Shown: positions 26,482 through 36,021, counted from the first letter of the stretch. The stretch is 64,000 nt of DNA from Pseudomonas koreensis (GCF_025447595.1 NZ_JAOEJU010000023.1:1-64000), one strand, 5' to 3'. The notes: generated from the sequence alone by a model not told the origin. Program-made: numbers and translations.

Positions 26482-27423
26482 ATGGTCGGAGACGTGGAGA
26501 AGAACGTGGACGAGAGGATTTTGCAGCTAATTGGAGATGCTCAGTTCGAGCGTGAGCTCTACGAAGCCGCGACATTGAACCTGGAAGACCGCAGGAACAA
26601 GCTGCGGTTTCATAACTTCGCATTCGCTATGCGCGAGTTGGTGGGTCACACGCTGAAGCGACTTGCTCCAGATGCTGAGGTGAGAAAGTGCATATGGTGG
26701 CAGGAAAAGGCAGAAGGTGTTGTCCCGCAGGTAACTCGAGTCGAACGGTGTGTGTATGCAACGCAGGGCGGACTTTCCAATCACTACGTGCGGACGAAGC
26801 TGCGGCTTGACTTCGCTCAAGAGTTCAATGAACTTCGAGATGCCGTAATCCGTTTGAACGGTTACGTCCACATCACACCTGAAGTTTTCCAGTTGGAAGA
26901 CGACGATATCGAGCACCTCGCACTGGAAACAACCGAAGCCGTCGCCGTTCTTATGGCATGCATTCAGGAATGCAGAGCCGCCGTTGGAGATCGGTTATCA
27001 AGTGCGATCAGTGATGCAACAGTCCAGCAGATTGTCGGGGAAAGCTTGGACGCTGTAGATGAGCTAGCCACGCACTATTCTCTCGAGCAAATCTATGTGG
27101 ATTCGCATGAGGTGACCTGTATCACCTCGGAGACCGTACATATCAAAGTAAGCGGTAGCCTAGGCGTGACACTCCAGTGGGGTTCCAACTCTGATCTCAG
27201 AAGGGGCGACGGAGCCGAACTGGATGAATCCTTCGAATACACTTGCGAATTGACCTGTGAAGCGGCAAATCCAGATCCTGAGGCGCTTGAGTTCGTCGAA
27301 GACTCGTTGATGGTAGACACGGGTGACTGGCACGATCATGAGGATGAATGGAGCGCCCCTACAATAGATACCTTTCAGGATCCCGAGCCTCTCGACGCGA
27401 CTGATATGCGGTCAGACTTCTAG
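26482..27423 (+). CDS. uncharacterised protein, possibly pPIWI-associating-nuclease-like
   Basis: This 313-aa soluble protein has an alpha-helical N-terminal half (NFAFAMRELVGHTLKRLAP, then NHYVRTKLRLDF). The beta-rich C-terminal part contains LQWGSNSDLRRGDGAELDESF, ending in an acidic tail. That C-terminal phrase recalls proteins annotated as pPIWI-associating nucleases, but this is memory of a family pattern and weak. It points at the SIR2 gene on the opposite strand, with terminators between. A defence role is inferred from that neighbour. Confidence 0.75.
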   Translation: MVGDVEKNVDERILQLIGDAQFERELYEAATLNLEDRRNKLRFHNFAFAMRELVGHTLKRLAPDAEVRKCIWWQEKAEGVVPQVTRVERCVYATQGGLSNHYVRTKLRLDFAQEFNELRDAVIRLNGYVHITPEVFQLEDDDIEHLALETTEAVAVLMACIQECRAAVGDRLSSAISDATVQQIVGESLDAVDELATHYSLEQIYVDSHEVTCITSETVHIKVSGSLGVTLQWGSNSDLRRGDGAELDESFEYTCELTCEAANPDPEALEFVEDSLMVDTGDWHDHEDEWSAPTIDTFQDPEPLDATDMRSDF

Positions 27424-27472
27424 ATTCAGTTGTTTATATATCCCGCAAGAACGGCTGTTATGGGTCTATAGC

Positions 27473-27545
27473 TGCCTGCCACTGGTAACTGGCAGGCATC
27501 GGCCAAAAAGCCTCCTAAATCAACATCGAATTAGAAGGCTTCTTT
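27473..27545. terminator. two hairpins between convergent genes
   Basis: TGCCTGCCA/TGGCAGGCA (27473-27498) is followed by an imperfect stem AAGCCTCCTAA with TTAGAAGGCTT (27509-27541), flanked by A and T tracts. Together they can end both the 313-aa gene and the SIR2 gene. Confidence 0.7.
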
Positions 27546-27587
27546 ACATTATTATTTAAAACAGTTAATGACCGTCATTCAGCGGGC

Positions 27588-30206
27588 CTACGCAACTCGA
27601 TTGTCAGCTGTCATATCAGGAAAACACTCCGCTGAAATAGCAGGCCAGTCTTTGTATTTCTTAATAAGCCCCGGATCCTTTTCAAGCTGTTTTTTCATGA
27701 GCCTTTTAGCATCCGCATATTGATCAAGAATGGAAAATGCACAAAGTTTAACTTCGTCCGACTCGCTCAATCCAGCCAAGTTTCTGAGCGCAACAAGATT
27801 AAGTGTAGGGTGTGACAATTTCTTTGCAGCGACTTGCAAGTTTATTACAAAAGCTTCCGAGTCAAAGTCTTTCAGTTGATCAGTGTATTGACTGGCAAGA
27901 GCTATAACGGCTCTATAGTCCTCAGACTTCAGCAGTAAATATGTCCGTTTAGTGAGATAATTCTCAAGAGTCGCACCGTCTGCGAATGCACGCTCCAAAC
28001 TTTGGCTCGCTAATTCAAATTCGCCTTCAAGCGTATAAATTTCACTCAGTGTTTCATAGTAATAACTATTTATCAGCTCGTATCTTTCTGTCTCAAGCTT
28101 TGTTCTTAACGTGCTAATTTCTTCTGAGTTAAACTCTATAGGTAGTTCTAAGATATCACCTATATACGCACCTAGCTCTCTCTGAGTTAGCAAGGACTCT
28201 AAGCCTTTTCTTGCAAGTGCCTCATCATTTTCAATTGAAAATAAGTACCTTATCTTTGCAAGGCTAATTTTAACGTGCTGATGAGCGTCAGGTGTGTAGG
28301 CTTGAAAAAATTTCCGTATTTTTTCTTTAAGATCCTTGTTTTCATCAATTCCGTACACATGTTCAAAAGCCTTAGCAATAACAACTCCCACACTGCTTTT
28401 TTTGTTCAATGAAGACTTGTTCATTAGCTCAACAAACAGATCTAACAAACCGGACAGCTCAGCTTTTTTGCAGCCGAAATCAAGTTGCGCCTCAAGTAAT
28501 TCGATAGTTTGTTGATGTTCAGGATGCCGCGTTCTAGCAAGCTTAATTAAATCTGCTACTTCTTCCTTAATGCGTTTCCTTTCCTCTACATCCTTTGAAC
28601 GATGGTAAAGCAACGAGAAAAGATCCATAGTTTTATCCCAGGCAGAGTTATCCAGGCTGGGATCGATAGTCAGACTTTTTTCCAGGTGTTCTCTTGCGAG
28701 CTTAACAAGCTTTTCATCAACGCCCCCACCCTGCATAATAATTCGAATTATCGTGTTGGCGGCATTGTTTCTTACGGATACACTGTAAGGATACTTCAGC
28801 ACCAGCTCACTATAAAATCTATCTCGCTCAGCAAGCTTTTTGATTGATGCGGCTTTTTTCAAATGATAGCCGATGTTGTTGGGGTCTAGCTCAATAAGCT
28901 TATCGCACCAATAGGTAACTTTTTGATCGTCGCCGAGTTTTATATGTATCGTTATAAATTGTTCAATGTATATTTTTTTCTCTACAGCGTTGCTCGCCTT
29001 TAAATAATGAACATTGCACATTTCCAACGCATTGGCTAGATCAAGGCTCTCGGTCAATGACTGTATTTCCAAGAGATTGCGCACATCCTTCACGCCAAGA
29101 CGAGACGACTCGTTTGTTTGTGATAGTTGCTTAATGAAACTTGATATGTCTTTCGAGTCGCCATCCTCTTTTATAGATAAAATCTCTTTCCCGATAACTT
29201 CATTTCTAGATAAGCCAAAGCTGTCATCAACTATCTGGCGAATTGTCATTTCCAACTTTGACTGTTTTGTGCTGGAATTCAGGTTCAATTCCTTGCCGAT
29301 AGTTTGCGAATGTATCTCCGCAAACAGTTCATCAAATCCATCTATCAATACCGGATAAACTTTGTCTTTCCAAATGAGATTTCGTAAGTTATGGCACACT
29401 TCATCGCCTGGGCGTAAACACCAGTAGATACCGTTTTTTAGATAATTTTCTTGCTTAACCAAGAACTCTAAGACATCCATAATGGAACGATCACACCCAG
29501 AATACCCGACAACAATAAGCCCGTATTCTTTACAAAATTCTACAAACTTTTCTTTGGTATTTTGCTCCAGGGATTCCGTTTCTCTGAGAGTGCTTTTTAT
29601 ATCATCAAACAAATAGTCCCCATGCAATTTTACTATCTTCGGTCTTTTAGAGGTAATTGATACGGATCTAATTGAAGAGTCATGAGCACATACAATTGGC
29701 CTTTTATTTGAGAAGACATAAAAGGCTTCATTAATCAAGTCGTCAAAGTTTGTTGTAAATATCGTATTGAAATAGTTATAATCGACCAGCGAGACCAGGT
29801 ATGAATAACCGATAGAAGGTAATTTGCTATCTACTTCCTGCTCAACAAAACGTCGTCTTTGTGTTGGAAGATCAAATTTTTTCTCGAACAACGAAGAGTA
29901 AGGATTGTCCGAGTTGTACCAGCTAGGATGCTCTTTTTCAAAATAATTCTTTGCCTGATGTGCATCTAGCGACTTGACTCTTTTGAATCGCTCATATAAC
30001 TCATTAGCCCATTCATCGGTGAGCTGACCTGCAGTCCTTATGCCGGAGGTGACAGAAGCTCCAGCACCTAGAAAAATGCTGTAATTCGCCGGGCTACTTT
30101 CTTCTTTAGTTTTGATGTGACGTATAAGGTCCGTAACAGTCCTTAACTTATGTGTAAGCTCGCCAGCCTGTCCATCCTTATTTCCAAAAATGTCCTCTGC
30201 TTTCAT
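27588..30206 (-). CDS. SIR2-domain protein with TPR-like C-terminus (probable anti-phage defence)
   Basis: This 872-aa protein has an N-terminal SIR2 domain: GAGAS (47-51), TTNFDD (151-156), KLHGDY with catalytic His195, and VVGYSGCD (232-239). From about residue 370 to the end it is helical repeats of TPR type (for example CNVHYLKASNAVEKKIYIEQF and ASQSLERAFADGATLENYL). Defence SIR2 proteins cleave NAD+ on infection, and the repeats would sense a phage product. The gene is clearly AT-rich against its surroundings, a mark of transfer. AAGGAG precedes the ATG. No HerA, TIR or Argonaute partner is adjacent. Confidence 0.9.
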   Translation of the reverse strand: MKAEDIFGNKDGQAGELTHKLRTVTDLIRHIKTKEESSPANYSIFLGAGASVTSGIRTAGQLTDEWANELYERFKRVKSLDAHQAKNYFEKEHPSWYNSDNPYSSLFEKKFDLPTQRRRFVEQEVDSKLPSIGYSYLVSLVDYNYFNTIFTTNFDDLINEAFYVFSNKRPIVCAHDSSIRSVSITSKRPKIVKLHGDYLFDDIKSTLRETESLEQNTKEKFVEFCKEYGLIVVGYSGCDRSIMDVLEFLVKQENYLKNGIYWCLRPGDEVCHNLRNLIWKDKVYPVLIDGFDELFAEIHSQTIGKELNLNSSTKQSKLEMTIRQIVDDSFGLSRNEVIGKEILSIKEDGDSKDISSFIKQLSQTNESSRLGVKDVRNLLEIQSLTESLDLANALEMCNVHYLKASNAVEKKIYIEQFITIHIKLGDDQKVTYWCDKLIELDPNNIGYHLKKAASIKKLAERDRFYSELVLKYPYSVSVRNNAANTIIRIIMQGGGVDEKLVKLAREHLEKSLTIDPSLDNSAWDKTMDLFSLLYHRSKDVEERKRIKEEVADLIKLARTRHPEHQQTIELLEAQLDFGCKKAELSGLLDLFVELMNKSSLNKKSSVGVVIAKAFEHVYGIDENKDLKEKIRKFFQAYTPDAHQHVKISLAKIRYLFSIENDEALARKGLESLLTQRELGAYIGDILELPIEFNSEEISTLRTKLETERYELINSYYYETLSEIYTLEGEFELASQSLERAFADGATLENYLTKRTYLLLKSEDYRAVIALASQYTDQLKDFDSEAFVINLQVAAKKLSHPTLNLVALRNLAGLSESDEVKLCAFSILDQYADAKRLMKKQLEKDPGLIKKYKDWPAISAECFPDMTADNRVA

Positions 30207-30764
30207 TGCTACTCCTTATTATATTTATCTCAATTTCCGATCCACGAGACTTACATTTAAATGTTTTATGCAATCGCTTCTCAAATTTGTCGATTCGAAG
30301 CAGACAGTCCGATAGTGGCTATATGATGCCCTCGTGTCCACATGCTCTTAGCTCATTTCGAAATAACATTCTGAAAAATCACCATGACGGGGTATAAAAA
30401 AAGGGACTCTGTTTCTATGCGGGTCAATGATGACCGTTTGGAATCAGTGGTCGCGAAGACGATAAAGTTAGTCTTCTGGGCATTAATTGCCGCTGGTTGC
30501 CTTGGCAAGTCTTATCGCTTTCGGCCGAAAACTGAGCAGCCACTAGCGTCCGCTTATGGCCGAAAGCGGTCAGTCGGGAAGTTCGGCTATCGGCCAAAAG
30601 CAGACGCTTCCAACATTTCTGATGAAGCAGGCCGTCACTTAATCTCATTCGTTGAGAGCGCCCTACCAATACCACCCGATGACGTAGATAACTGCAACGA
30701 CCCACAGAATGGTCAGTACCACATGAATTGTGGAAAAAGCAGCGTCGCTCATGGCATGCACCCT
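30207..30764. other. region without a supported gene
   Basis: Upstream of the SIR2 start the sequence is AT-rich and may hold its promoter. The rest carries the second CGGCCAAAAGC palindrome cluster. Open frames on both strands run through the repeats and have no family-like features. Confidence 0.55.
30513..30610. repeat. dispersed palindrome cluster, copy 2
   Basis: Three units (TTTCGGCCGAAA; GTCCGCTTATGGCCGAAAGCGG; TATCGGCCAAAAGCAGAC) share the CGGCC core with the clusters at 26.2 and 39.9 kb. Confidence 0.7.
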
Positions 30765-31193
30765 CTAGTCTGGTTGAACGATCAAAGGGAGCGGGTGATT
30801 GGGCTGGAGCTGAAGGACAGCTGCAATGCATGCCACCAATTGGTCTGGCGACCATGGCTTTTCCAGGTAGACCGTTTGACTAGGGAGAGACTCAGGGTCC
30901 AATGCGTAACCCGAGGTGAGTATCGCGCGCGTACATGGCCACTGATTTCTAACCATCGATAGAAATTCAGCGCCTTGAATTTTGCCCGGCAAACCGTAAT
31001 CCACGATCACCATTGGGCAGAAGGCGTGAGGCGCTTGAAGGTACGTTAAGGCGTCGTCAGCGGTGGCGAAACTGGCAGATTGCGCACCTAACTCCGATAA
31101 AATATTGGACAACAGTAAGCGGATGATTGGATCGTCTTCGACGACTAAGATAGTGCCAGAAATGGGCGGCATCGCTTCCCAATTTGCGTTCAT
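30765..31193 (-). CDS. stand-alone response-regulator receiver protein
   Basis: This 142-aa protein is a single receiver domain: acidic pocket VVEDD (18-21), phosphoacceptor Asp65 (VIVDYGLPG), the LTSG switch region and Lys112 (YLEKPW). There is no output domain. No kinase gene is adjacent; the soluble histidine kinase at 40 kb is the nearest candidate partner. The start could also be the methionine seven codons in, which has GGGA just before it. Confidence 0.85.
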   Translation of the reverse strand: MNANWEAMPPISGTILVVEDDPIIRLLLSNILSELGAQSASFATADDALTYLQAPHAFCPMVIVDYGLPGKIQGAEFLSMVRNQWPCTRAILTSGYALDPESLPSQTVYLEKPWSPDQLVACIAAVLQLQPNHPLPLIVQPD

Positions 31194-31326
31194 CGTAATG
31201 GCCCCAAGAATGGTAGGCCGCAGGTGCGACGAACGCTGACAATTATCAGCTTAGACCCATTTGTGCGAGCTCGCTACGGCAGCGAAGCGACGATTGCTTG
31301 AACAAGGAATGCGCGGAGTTCAAGCT

Positions 31327-31533
31327 CTAGAGGCGCTTGAGCGCGTCACAAATTACTTCCAGATCGTCCCAAGGCCGCCCCTGCTTAGCAGACTGCGAGC
31401 ACCCGGGATCATGCATGAAGGGTTCTATCCGCTTCATCTCCGGTTGGCGAGCCTGGCATGTCTTGCAAAACACGACACCACCCGAAATTCGCCAGCGGGT
31501 ATTCCATTCAATCAGGTCATCGCTAGCCGACAT
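31327..31533 (-). CDS. small putative zinc-binding protein
   Basis: This 68-aa protein shows CxxC (VFCKTCQARQ) followed by H-x3-C (MHDPGCSQ), a likely zinc site, and ends with PWDDLEVI. A paralogue with the same spacing lies at 41236-41445, which supports both as real genes. No function is known. Confidence 0.72.
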   Translation of the reverse strand: MSASDDLIEWNTRWRISGGVVFCKTCQARQPEMKRIEPFMHDPGCSQSAKQGRPWDDLEVICDALKRL

Positions 31534-31623
31534 AAGCCACCGTTTTAGACTCTTCGCTCTCTTCTGGTTATAGCATTGTGATCGTAATTCTATGCTGAGA
31601 GTGACGAATGGCGTTCGGGCACC

Positions 31624-31941
31624 TCAACGACCGGCGAGCAGTTCAGGCTTTGGGAGCATCGTTACTACAGGAAAAGGTCGGGGGCGGTGATCGGTCGTTG
31701 CATCATCCGCAAAGTCCTCATTCACCAATCGAAGATGCTCAGTAGCTTCCTGGAATTTTTCCTCTGCCCTTTGGCGCAGGAGGTGGTATTGCTCAAAAGT
31801 ATCGATATTGGGGTGGGCTTGACTGATCAGATCATGGGCTTGGGCGTTCAGCGCGTGCGCCTGCCGCACTATTCGCTCATTTTGTTCCAGAGCAAATTTA
31901 CGACACGCACGGGCCTGGATCTGTTGAAGGCTGCTTTTCAT
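31624..31941 (-). CDS. small helical hypothetical protein
   Basis: This 105-aa, mostly alpha-helical protein (start MKSSLQQIQARACRKF) is rich in Ala, Gln and Glu. AAGGAA lies 8 nt before the ATG. Its pattern (ALNAQAHDLISQAHPNIDTFEQYHLLRQRAEEKFQEA) resembles the 78-aa protein at 33880-34116. No domain is recognised. Confidence 0.68.
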   Translation of the reverse strand: MKSSLQQIQARACRKFALEQNERIVRQAHALNAQAHDLISQAHPNIDTFEQYHLLRQRAEEKFQEATEHLRLVNEDFADDATTDHRPRPFPVVTMLPKPELLAGR

Positions 31942-32021
31942 GGAGCGATTTCCTTTGAGTTGGTTACTTAGAGGGTGCGGGCCAACAGCCACTACACCCG
32001 TTCCCGCGAGGATGTCGACGT

Positions 32022-32879
32022 TCAGAGAATCGGTTTACCTCCCGTTACCCCAAATCGCGAGCCGGAAACGTAGCTCGACTCATCGCTCGCCAGTAACACA
32101 TAGATCGGCGCCACTTCGACCGGTTGGCCCGGGCGGCCTAGCGGTGTTTGTTCGCCAAAATGACTCACTTCATCCGGAGGCATGGTCGAAACAATCAGCG
32201 GGGTCCAAATAGGTCCCGGCGCGACGCTATTGACGCGGATGCCTTTCTCACCAAGCAATTGTGCGAGACCCGCTGTGAAATTGGCGATGGCTCCTTTGGT
32301 CGTGGCATAAGCCAGCAAAGTCGGCTTGGGCGCATCGGAGTTTATCGAGCTGGTGTTGATGATCGAGCTGCCTGCTGACATGTGCGGAACGGCTGCCTGA
32401 CAGATCCGGAACATCGCAGTGATGTTGATATCGAAAGTCCGGACCCACTCATCGTCCGAGATGTCAGCAAGGTCGTGATGAGTCATCTGGTAAGCGGCGT
32501 TATTTACCAGCACGTTGATTCGTCCAAATTGTTCGACTGTTTTACTGACGATGTCGCGGCAATGCTGCTTCTCTGCCAAATCACCCGGCAATAACACGCA
32601 CTGACGACCGGCTTGCTCCACCCAGCGTGCAGTTTCCTGGGCGTCTTCATGCTCATCCAAATAGGCGAGTGCCACGTCCGCCCCTTCACGGGCAAAAGCG
32701 ATGGCCACGGCCCGGCCTATGCCACTGTCCGCACCGGTAATCAACGCCACTTTGCCGGATAAGCGGCCTGAGCCTCGGTAACTTTCTTCCCCGCTATCAG
32801 GGTAGGGATCCATGGCCCGTTGCGAGCCAGGGACAGATTGCTGCTGAGGGGGAAACGGAGGGCGGGGATATGAGGGCAT
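32022..32879 (-). CDS. short-chain dehydrogenase/reductase (YhxC/YdaD-like)
   Basis: This 285-aa oxidoreductase has a Pro-rich N-terminal extension, the NAD(P) motif TGADSGIGRA, NNAAYQ, the catalytic Ser of the NTSSINS segment and YATTK. It belongs to the clade with a long N-terminus found among general-stress genes. The substrate is unknown. It sits alone on the minus strand in a run of small stress-type genes. Confidence 0.92.
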   Translation of the reverse strand: MPSYPRPPFPPQQQSVPGSQRAMDPYPDSGEESYRGSGRLSGKVALITGADSGIGRAVAIAFAREGADVALAYLDEHEDAQETARWVEQAGRQCVLLPGDLAEKQHCRDIVSKTVEQFGRINVLVNNAAYQMTHHDLADISDDEWVRTFDINITAMFRICQAAVPHMSAGSSIINTSSINSDAPKPTLLAYATTKGAIANFTAGLAQLLGEKGIRVNSVAPGPIWTPLIVSTMPPDEVSHFGEQTPLGRPGQPVEVAPIYVLLASDESSYVSGSRFGVTGGKPIL

Positions 32880-33218
32880 CTGAATAACTCCCGAGAATGG
32901 CTGGCATTGGCTCGTCTTCCCCCGGCCTAACGGTGGAGAGAGGACACTTCATGGAGTTGAGAGAAGGGCGCAGCAGTTAAAGTTGATAATTGTTTCCGTT
33001 TCCGCGACGAGTGGTCCGCGCTGACCTTCCGAAGGGCCGCTTCTGATCAAAAGCTACCTGCCGATGGGCGCACCTATCTTTCGCAGACAGGCTTGCAAGT
33101 GAGAGCCCCGCAGGTCGATTTTTCATTGCCCGCTCATCTGTTCGAACGCATTCGGTGACGCCCCTAGCTTCCAACGAATACGACCCAGTCTTTCTGGGTT
33201 TTCATTGGTGAGGTGGTT

Positions 33219-33437
33219 ATGTTTACCGAGTCGAATTACGAAGACCACACGCAAGCTTCTGTTCCTTCCAAGCCTGAACCTGGAACAGATGAGCCGGCAC
33301 TTGATCCTCAAGATCCCAACAAGTACGACCCTCTGAAGAATCCATCCGATGATCGTCCAGAGAATTGGAAGGATCCCGCGGAGCGAGTGACGCCAGAAGC
33401 GGATGAAGAGACGCCGCTATCTGACGACAGGAGATAA
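33219..33437 (+). CDS. small acidic disordered protein
   Basis: This 72-aa protein is very rich in Pro, Asp and Glu (for example DEPALDPQDPNKYDPLKNPSDDRPENW) and has no hydrophobic core. GAGGTGG precedes the ATG and a clean terminator follows, so it is probably expressed. The composition suggests an intrinsically disordered, stress-type protein. Confidence 0.65.
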   Translation: MFTESNYEDHTQASVPSKPEPGTDEPALDPQDPNKYDPLKNPSDDRPENWKDPAERVTPEADEETPLSDDRR

Positions 33438-33441
33438 GAGA

Positions 33442-33467
33442 AGCCCGGCAGATAGCCGGGCTTTTTT
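33442..33467 (+). terminator. Rho-independent terminator
   Basis: AGCCCGGC pairs with GCCGGGCT around a 5-nt loop, followed by TTTTT. Confidence 0.88.
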
Positions 33468-33552
33468 ACCAGCCATTCGTCAACTGCTGGGCACTCATCT
33501 TGCGGGGTGGTTTCTCACGCTTACGCAAACCCGCGAAACACGGAGAGGCATC

Positions 33553-33840
33553 ATGAACAGTGACGAAAATGCTCTTGGTAAACAAACGCGGCGGACCGTG
33601 CTGCACACGACGGACAATCAAACCGGGCAGGCCACAACGCGCGATGAGCCCGAGGTGCCAATGCCACCCGATGACGAAGCGCCAATGGAGGAGGACATGT
33701 CCGACGTCGAGGCGGCGAATTCGGTGGCAAGCGAGCACCCTGGATCTGGTCGCGACGCTGGTACAGCGGATGCCGACGATCAGAACCGGGAAAAAGAGTC
33801 ACGCAATGGACCGGCAAGTGATCCTGAAGCAGGCGCCTGA
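33553..33840 (+). CDS. small acidic hydrophilic protein
   Basis: This 95-aa protein (start MNSDENALGKQTRRTV) is acidic and unstructured, with PDDEAPMEEDMSDVEAANSV and a DADDQNREKES tail. GGAGAGG lies about 5 nt before the ATG. A longer in-frame version starting 50 codons earlier would overlap the terminator and is unlikely. Confidence 0.62.
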   Translation: MNSDENALGKQTRRTVLHTTDNQTGQATTRDEPEVPMPPDDEAPMEEDMSDVEAANSVASEHPGSGRDAGTADADDQNREKESRNGPASDPEAGA

Positions 33841-33879
33841 GGCGAAAGCATCCCTTCGCCCCGCGCGCGCGGGAATTGT

Positions 33880-34116
33880 TTACTTCTGCTTGCTGAGCTT
33901 GGCCCTTGCCTCATCCCAGGCCTTTTTACCCTCCAAAACCTTGGCGTCTGCGGCGTTTCTCGCGTTCTGAAACTTGATCATCGCTTCAGGTGATTCCGCT
34001 GCATGGGTCAACAGTTCATAGGCGATTGCATTGAGCCGATCCGCTTCTTGAAAAAGCTCATTACTGCGGTCGGTCGCTGCGTACCAGTCGGATGTAGTGA
34101 TTGAGCTGCATTTCAT
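33880..34116 (-). CDS. small helical hypothetical protein
   Basis: This 78-aa helical protein (start MKCSSITTSDWYAATDRSNE) ends in a lysine-rich tail. GAGGAA precedes the ATG. It resembles the 105-aa protein at 31624-31941 in its helix pattern. Its function is unknown. Confidence 0.65.
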   Translation of the reverse strand: MKCSSITTSDWYAATDRSNELFQEADRLNAIAYELLTHAAESPEAMIKFQNARNAADAKVLEGKKAWDEARAKLSKQK

Positions 34117-34378
34117 GTGTTCCTCGTATTCGCGTCAGTTGCGCCTTGTCGATTTGAAGAGCGCCTTTGTAGGGTGGACTCTCAGGGTATTGGCGGATTC
34201 CATTCGAACTGCGGTCTGGGGGCGATCGGCTGGGCGACTCTCCAAGCGAAGTTCGACTTTCTGTCGGTGAAACACCTTACAGAGACGACAACGTCGGACA
34301 AAGGAGGTCTGCTCTGCGGTGTAGATTATTTTTGTAACGTGTGATCGGGTCGAGATTTCGGCTTCACTGTCGCGCCGT

Positions 34379-34627
34379 CTAGACTTCTCCCCATGTGATG
34401 GCGGCGGATGAACGCCACTTCACATCGGTGATGCCGAATCGTTCCGCCATGGGTTTTGAAAAGCGTTTGAGAGGAGGGCGCCCAGGCTTCGGTATAGGGG
34501 CAATGCCGGCGTCGCAGCTTGCCCATTGCCAAGCCTCGACGTTGTTCATCAGCTTGGTTCGAATGACGAAAGACTTCGGCACACCATAGAGGTCGTACTC
34601 AATAACATAAATATCCGTTTGGCTCAC
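34379..34627 (-). CDS. DUF6555-type small protein, copy 1
   Basis: This 82-aa protein starts at GTG with AGGAGCGG just upstream. The core AGIAPIPKPGRPPLKRFSKP and MAERFGITDVKWR is nearly identical to a second copy at 41589-41837 on the other strand. The family seems confined to pseudomonads; the DUF number is from memory. Its function is unknown. Confidence 0.82.
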   Translation of the reverse strand: MSQTDIYVIEYDLYGVPKSFVIRTKLMNNVEAWQWASCDAGIAPIPKPGRPPLKRFSKPMAERFGITDVKWRSSAAITWGEV

Positions 34628-34805
34628 AGGTCCGCTCCTGTTGGCTGATGAGCTAGTGATATTTGTGGCGGGAAAAGATTCAAAGAATTGTCTGACAATT
34701 CATAATTGGCTGATTTGAATCACACACCTGCGTGATATTCACTCTACGCAGCGTCTCTACTTCCGCCGGGGCTTTTTCCTGGTGCCCTGATGGGGAGGCC
34801 CTGTG

Positions 34806-35021
34806 ATGCCAAACGAATCAGATACGCGGGAGTTGGTGCTTGCGTGGAGGAGCCAGCAAGCCAGAACCTCTGTGCAGTTGCGCGGTCTTGTGCCGTGGCT
34901 GCGATTCGGATCACCTGCGGCGGTGATACTCGTCGCCAGGTGTTTCCTGAGTGTGGCGAACATCCGCAATATCACGAACCGTGGGACTGACGCCAAGCGA
35001 CCAGGTCGGACGCCTGAATAG
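34806..35021 (+). CDS. doubtful small ORF
   Basis: This 71-codon frame (MPNESDTRELVLAWRSQQ...) has GGGGAGG 7 nt upstream. The second half is not protein-like, and the opposite strand is open too. It is kept only because of the good ribosome site. Confidence 0.3.
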   Translation: MPNESDTRELVLAWRSQQARTSVQLRGLVPWLRFGSPAAVILVARCFLSVANIRNITNRGTDAKRPGRTPE

Positions 35022-35041
35022 AGGAGTCCCAGCCAGCATTC

Positions 35042-35227
35042 CTATGCTTCGATTTGCTCGGGGCAGTTGAGTTGCTCATTCAGCTCTTGGCAATGACTCT
35101 CTGCCTGTGCAGCTTGTAGGAAGTTCTGATTGATCGCCTGGCCCGTACGGACATCGACGACACGATAATAGAAACCGTTCAAAACGCCGTTGGCGGGTCT
35201 CTTTTGCACGATGAACATTTCTTCCAT
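35042..35227 (-). CDS. small hypothetical protein
   Basis: This 61-aa protein (start MEEMFIVQKRPANGV) has AAGGAG 9 nt upstream. It looks like one small alpha/beta domain (FYYRVVDVRTGQAI, then a helix ending HCQELNEQLN). The neighbouring frame at 35364-35582 ends in a similar helix with a Cys and LN, suggesting a related pair. Confidence 0.62.
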   Translation of the reverse strand: MEEMFIVQKRPANGVLNGFYYRVVDVRTGQAINQNFLQAAQAESHCQELNEQLNCPEQIEA

Positions 35228-35363
35228 GCCGGCACTCCTTTTAATCAATCTTTACACCCTAGTAGCTTGAATTTCATTTTCCAGTGAAACGGATGAGTGG
35301 GGTTTCGCTTTATCGATTACCGATCCGCACCTTACCGTGAGAGCTTGCGCCGTGGCCCAACAC

Positions 35364-35582
35364 CTATTCCGGAACCAGCCTTTGTGATATTTCGCCGTTG
35401 AGTCTCCTGCACTCGGCTTCGGCCGCGCTGCGTGATGCATAACAGTTTCCCAGTCGACACTTATTTTCGTTGTCGTAGATATTGAAACTGAGCTGATCGA
35501 TTGAGCGATAAGAGGCCGTCGCACGATACGACGGACATGACCTTAACGGATCTGCCGGAACGACCGCATATCTAAAAGTCAC
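35364..35582 (-). CDS. small hypothetical protein
   Basis: This 72-aa frame starts at GTG with GAGGT about 8 nt upstream. The C-terminal part (FNIYDNENKCRLGNCYASRSAAEAECRRLNGEI) resembles the protein just downstream. No domain is recognised. Confidence 0.5.
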   Translation of the reverse strand: MTFRYAVVPADPLRSCPSYRATASYRSIDQLSFNIYDNENKCRLGNCYASRSAAEAECRRLNGEISQRLVPE

Positions 35583-36021
35583 GGGGTGTACCTCAGTAAA
35601 CGAGGCAGGTCGGATCGTTATGCGTAGCCGTCCGTTCCCTTTGAATCAACGCCAACGGTGGATATCCGATGAACAGTCGGTTGCTGATTGACCTTCACAA
35701 CTCAGGCTTTCTCATGGGCAGACCAATGCTACCCAAGTCGCTGCTTGAACTGTCTGAATCGTCGAGTCCATGCAGCTCGGCCGCTATTACGGGAAGGGTG
35801 TTGGTAGACCGCTTCATCTGTCCTTCGAATTCTCAAAAAAGCGAGACAGTCTCTTGGTCGAACATTTCGAGCAATCATTCATCTGAGCCAATCCGCGGTC
35901 GTTTCAACCATAAGTGGATAGCATCAATGAATCCCGGAGAGTTTGTTAGGGTTCGAATGATTACCGCCGACCAAATGCGCGCCCCCAACTATGCTTGGTC
36001 TTTTCGGCTGGAGTCGATGCC
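35583..36021. other. region without a supported gene
   Basis: A 142-codon plus-strand frame crosses this stretch, but its composition is poor and it overlaps the better-supported gene at 36022 in another frame. I see no promoter, repeat or RNA. Confidence 0.45.

Noticed and set aside
30384..30962. 192-codon plus-strand frame and a 143-codon minus-strand frame
   Set aside because: Both run through the CGGCCAAAAGC repeats, and the plus one runs into the receiver gene; translated repeats look like genes but are not.
34757..34996. 79-codon minus-strand frame
   Set aside because: It has no start signal and ends in a basic low-quality tail; the plus strand at least has a good ribosome site.
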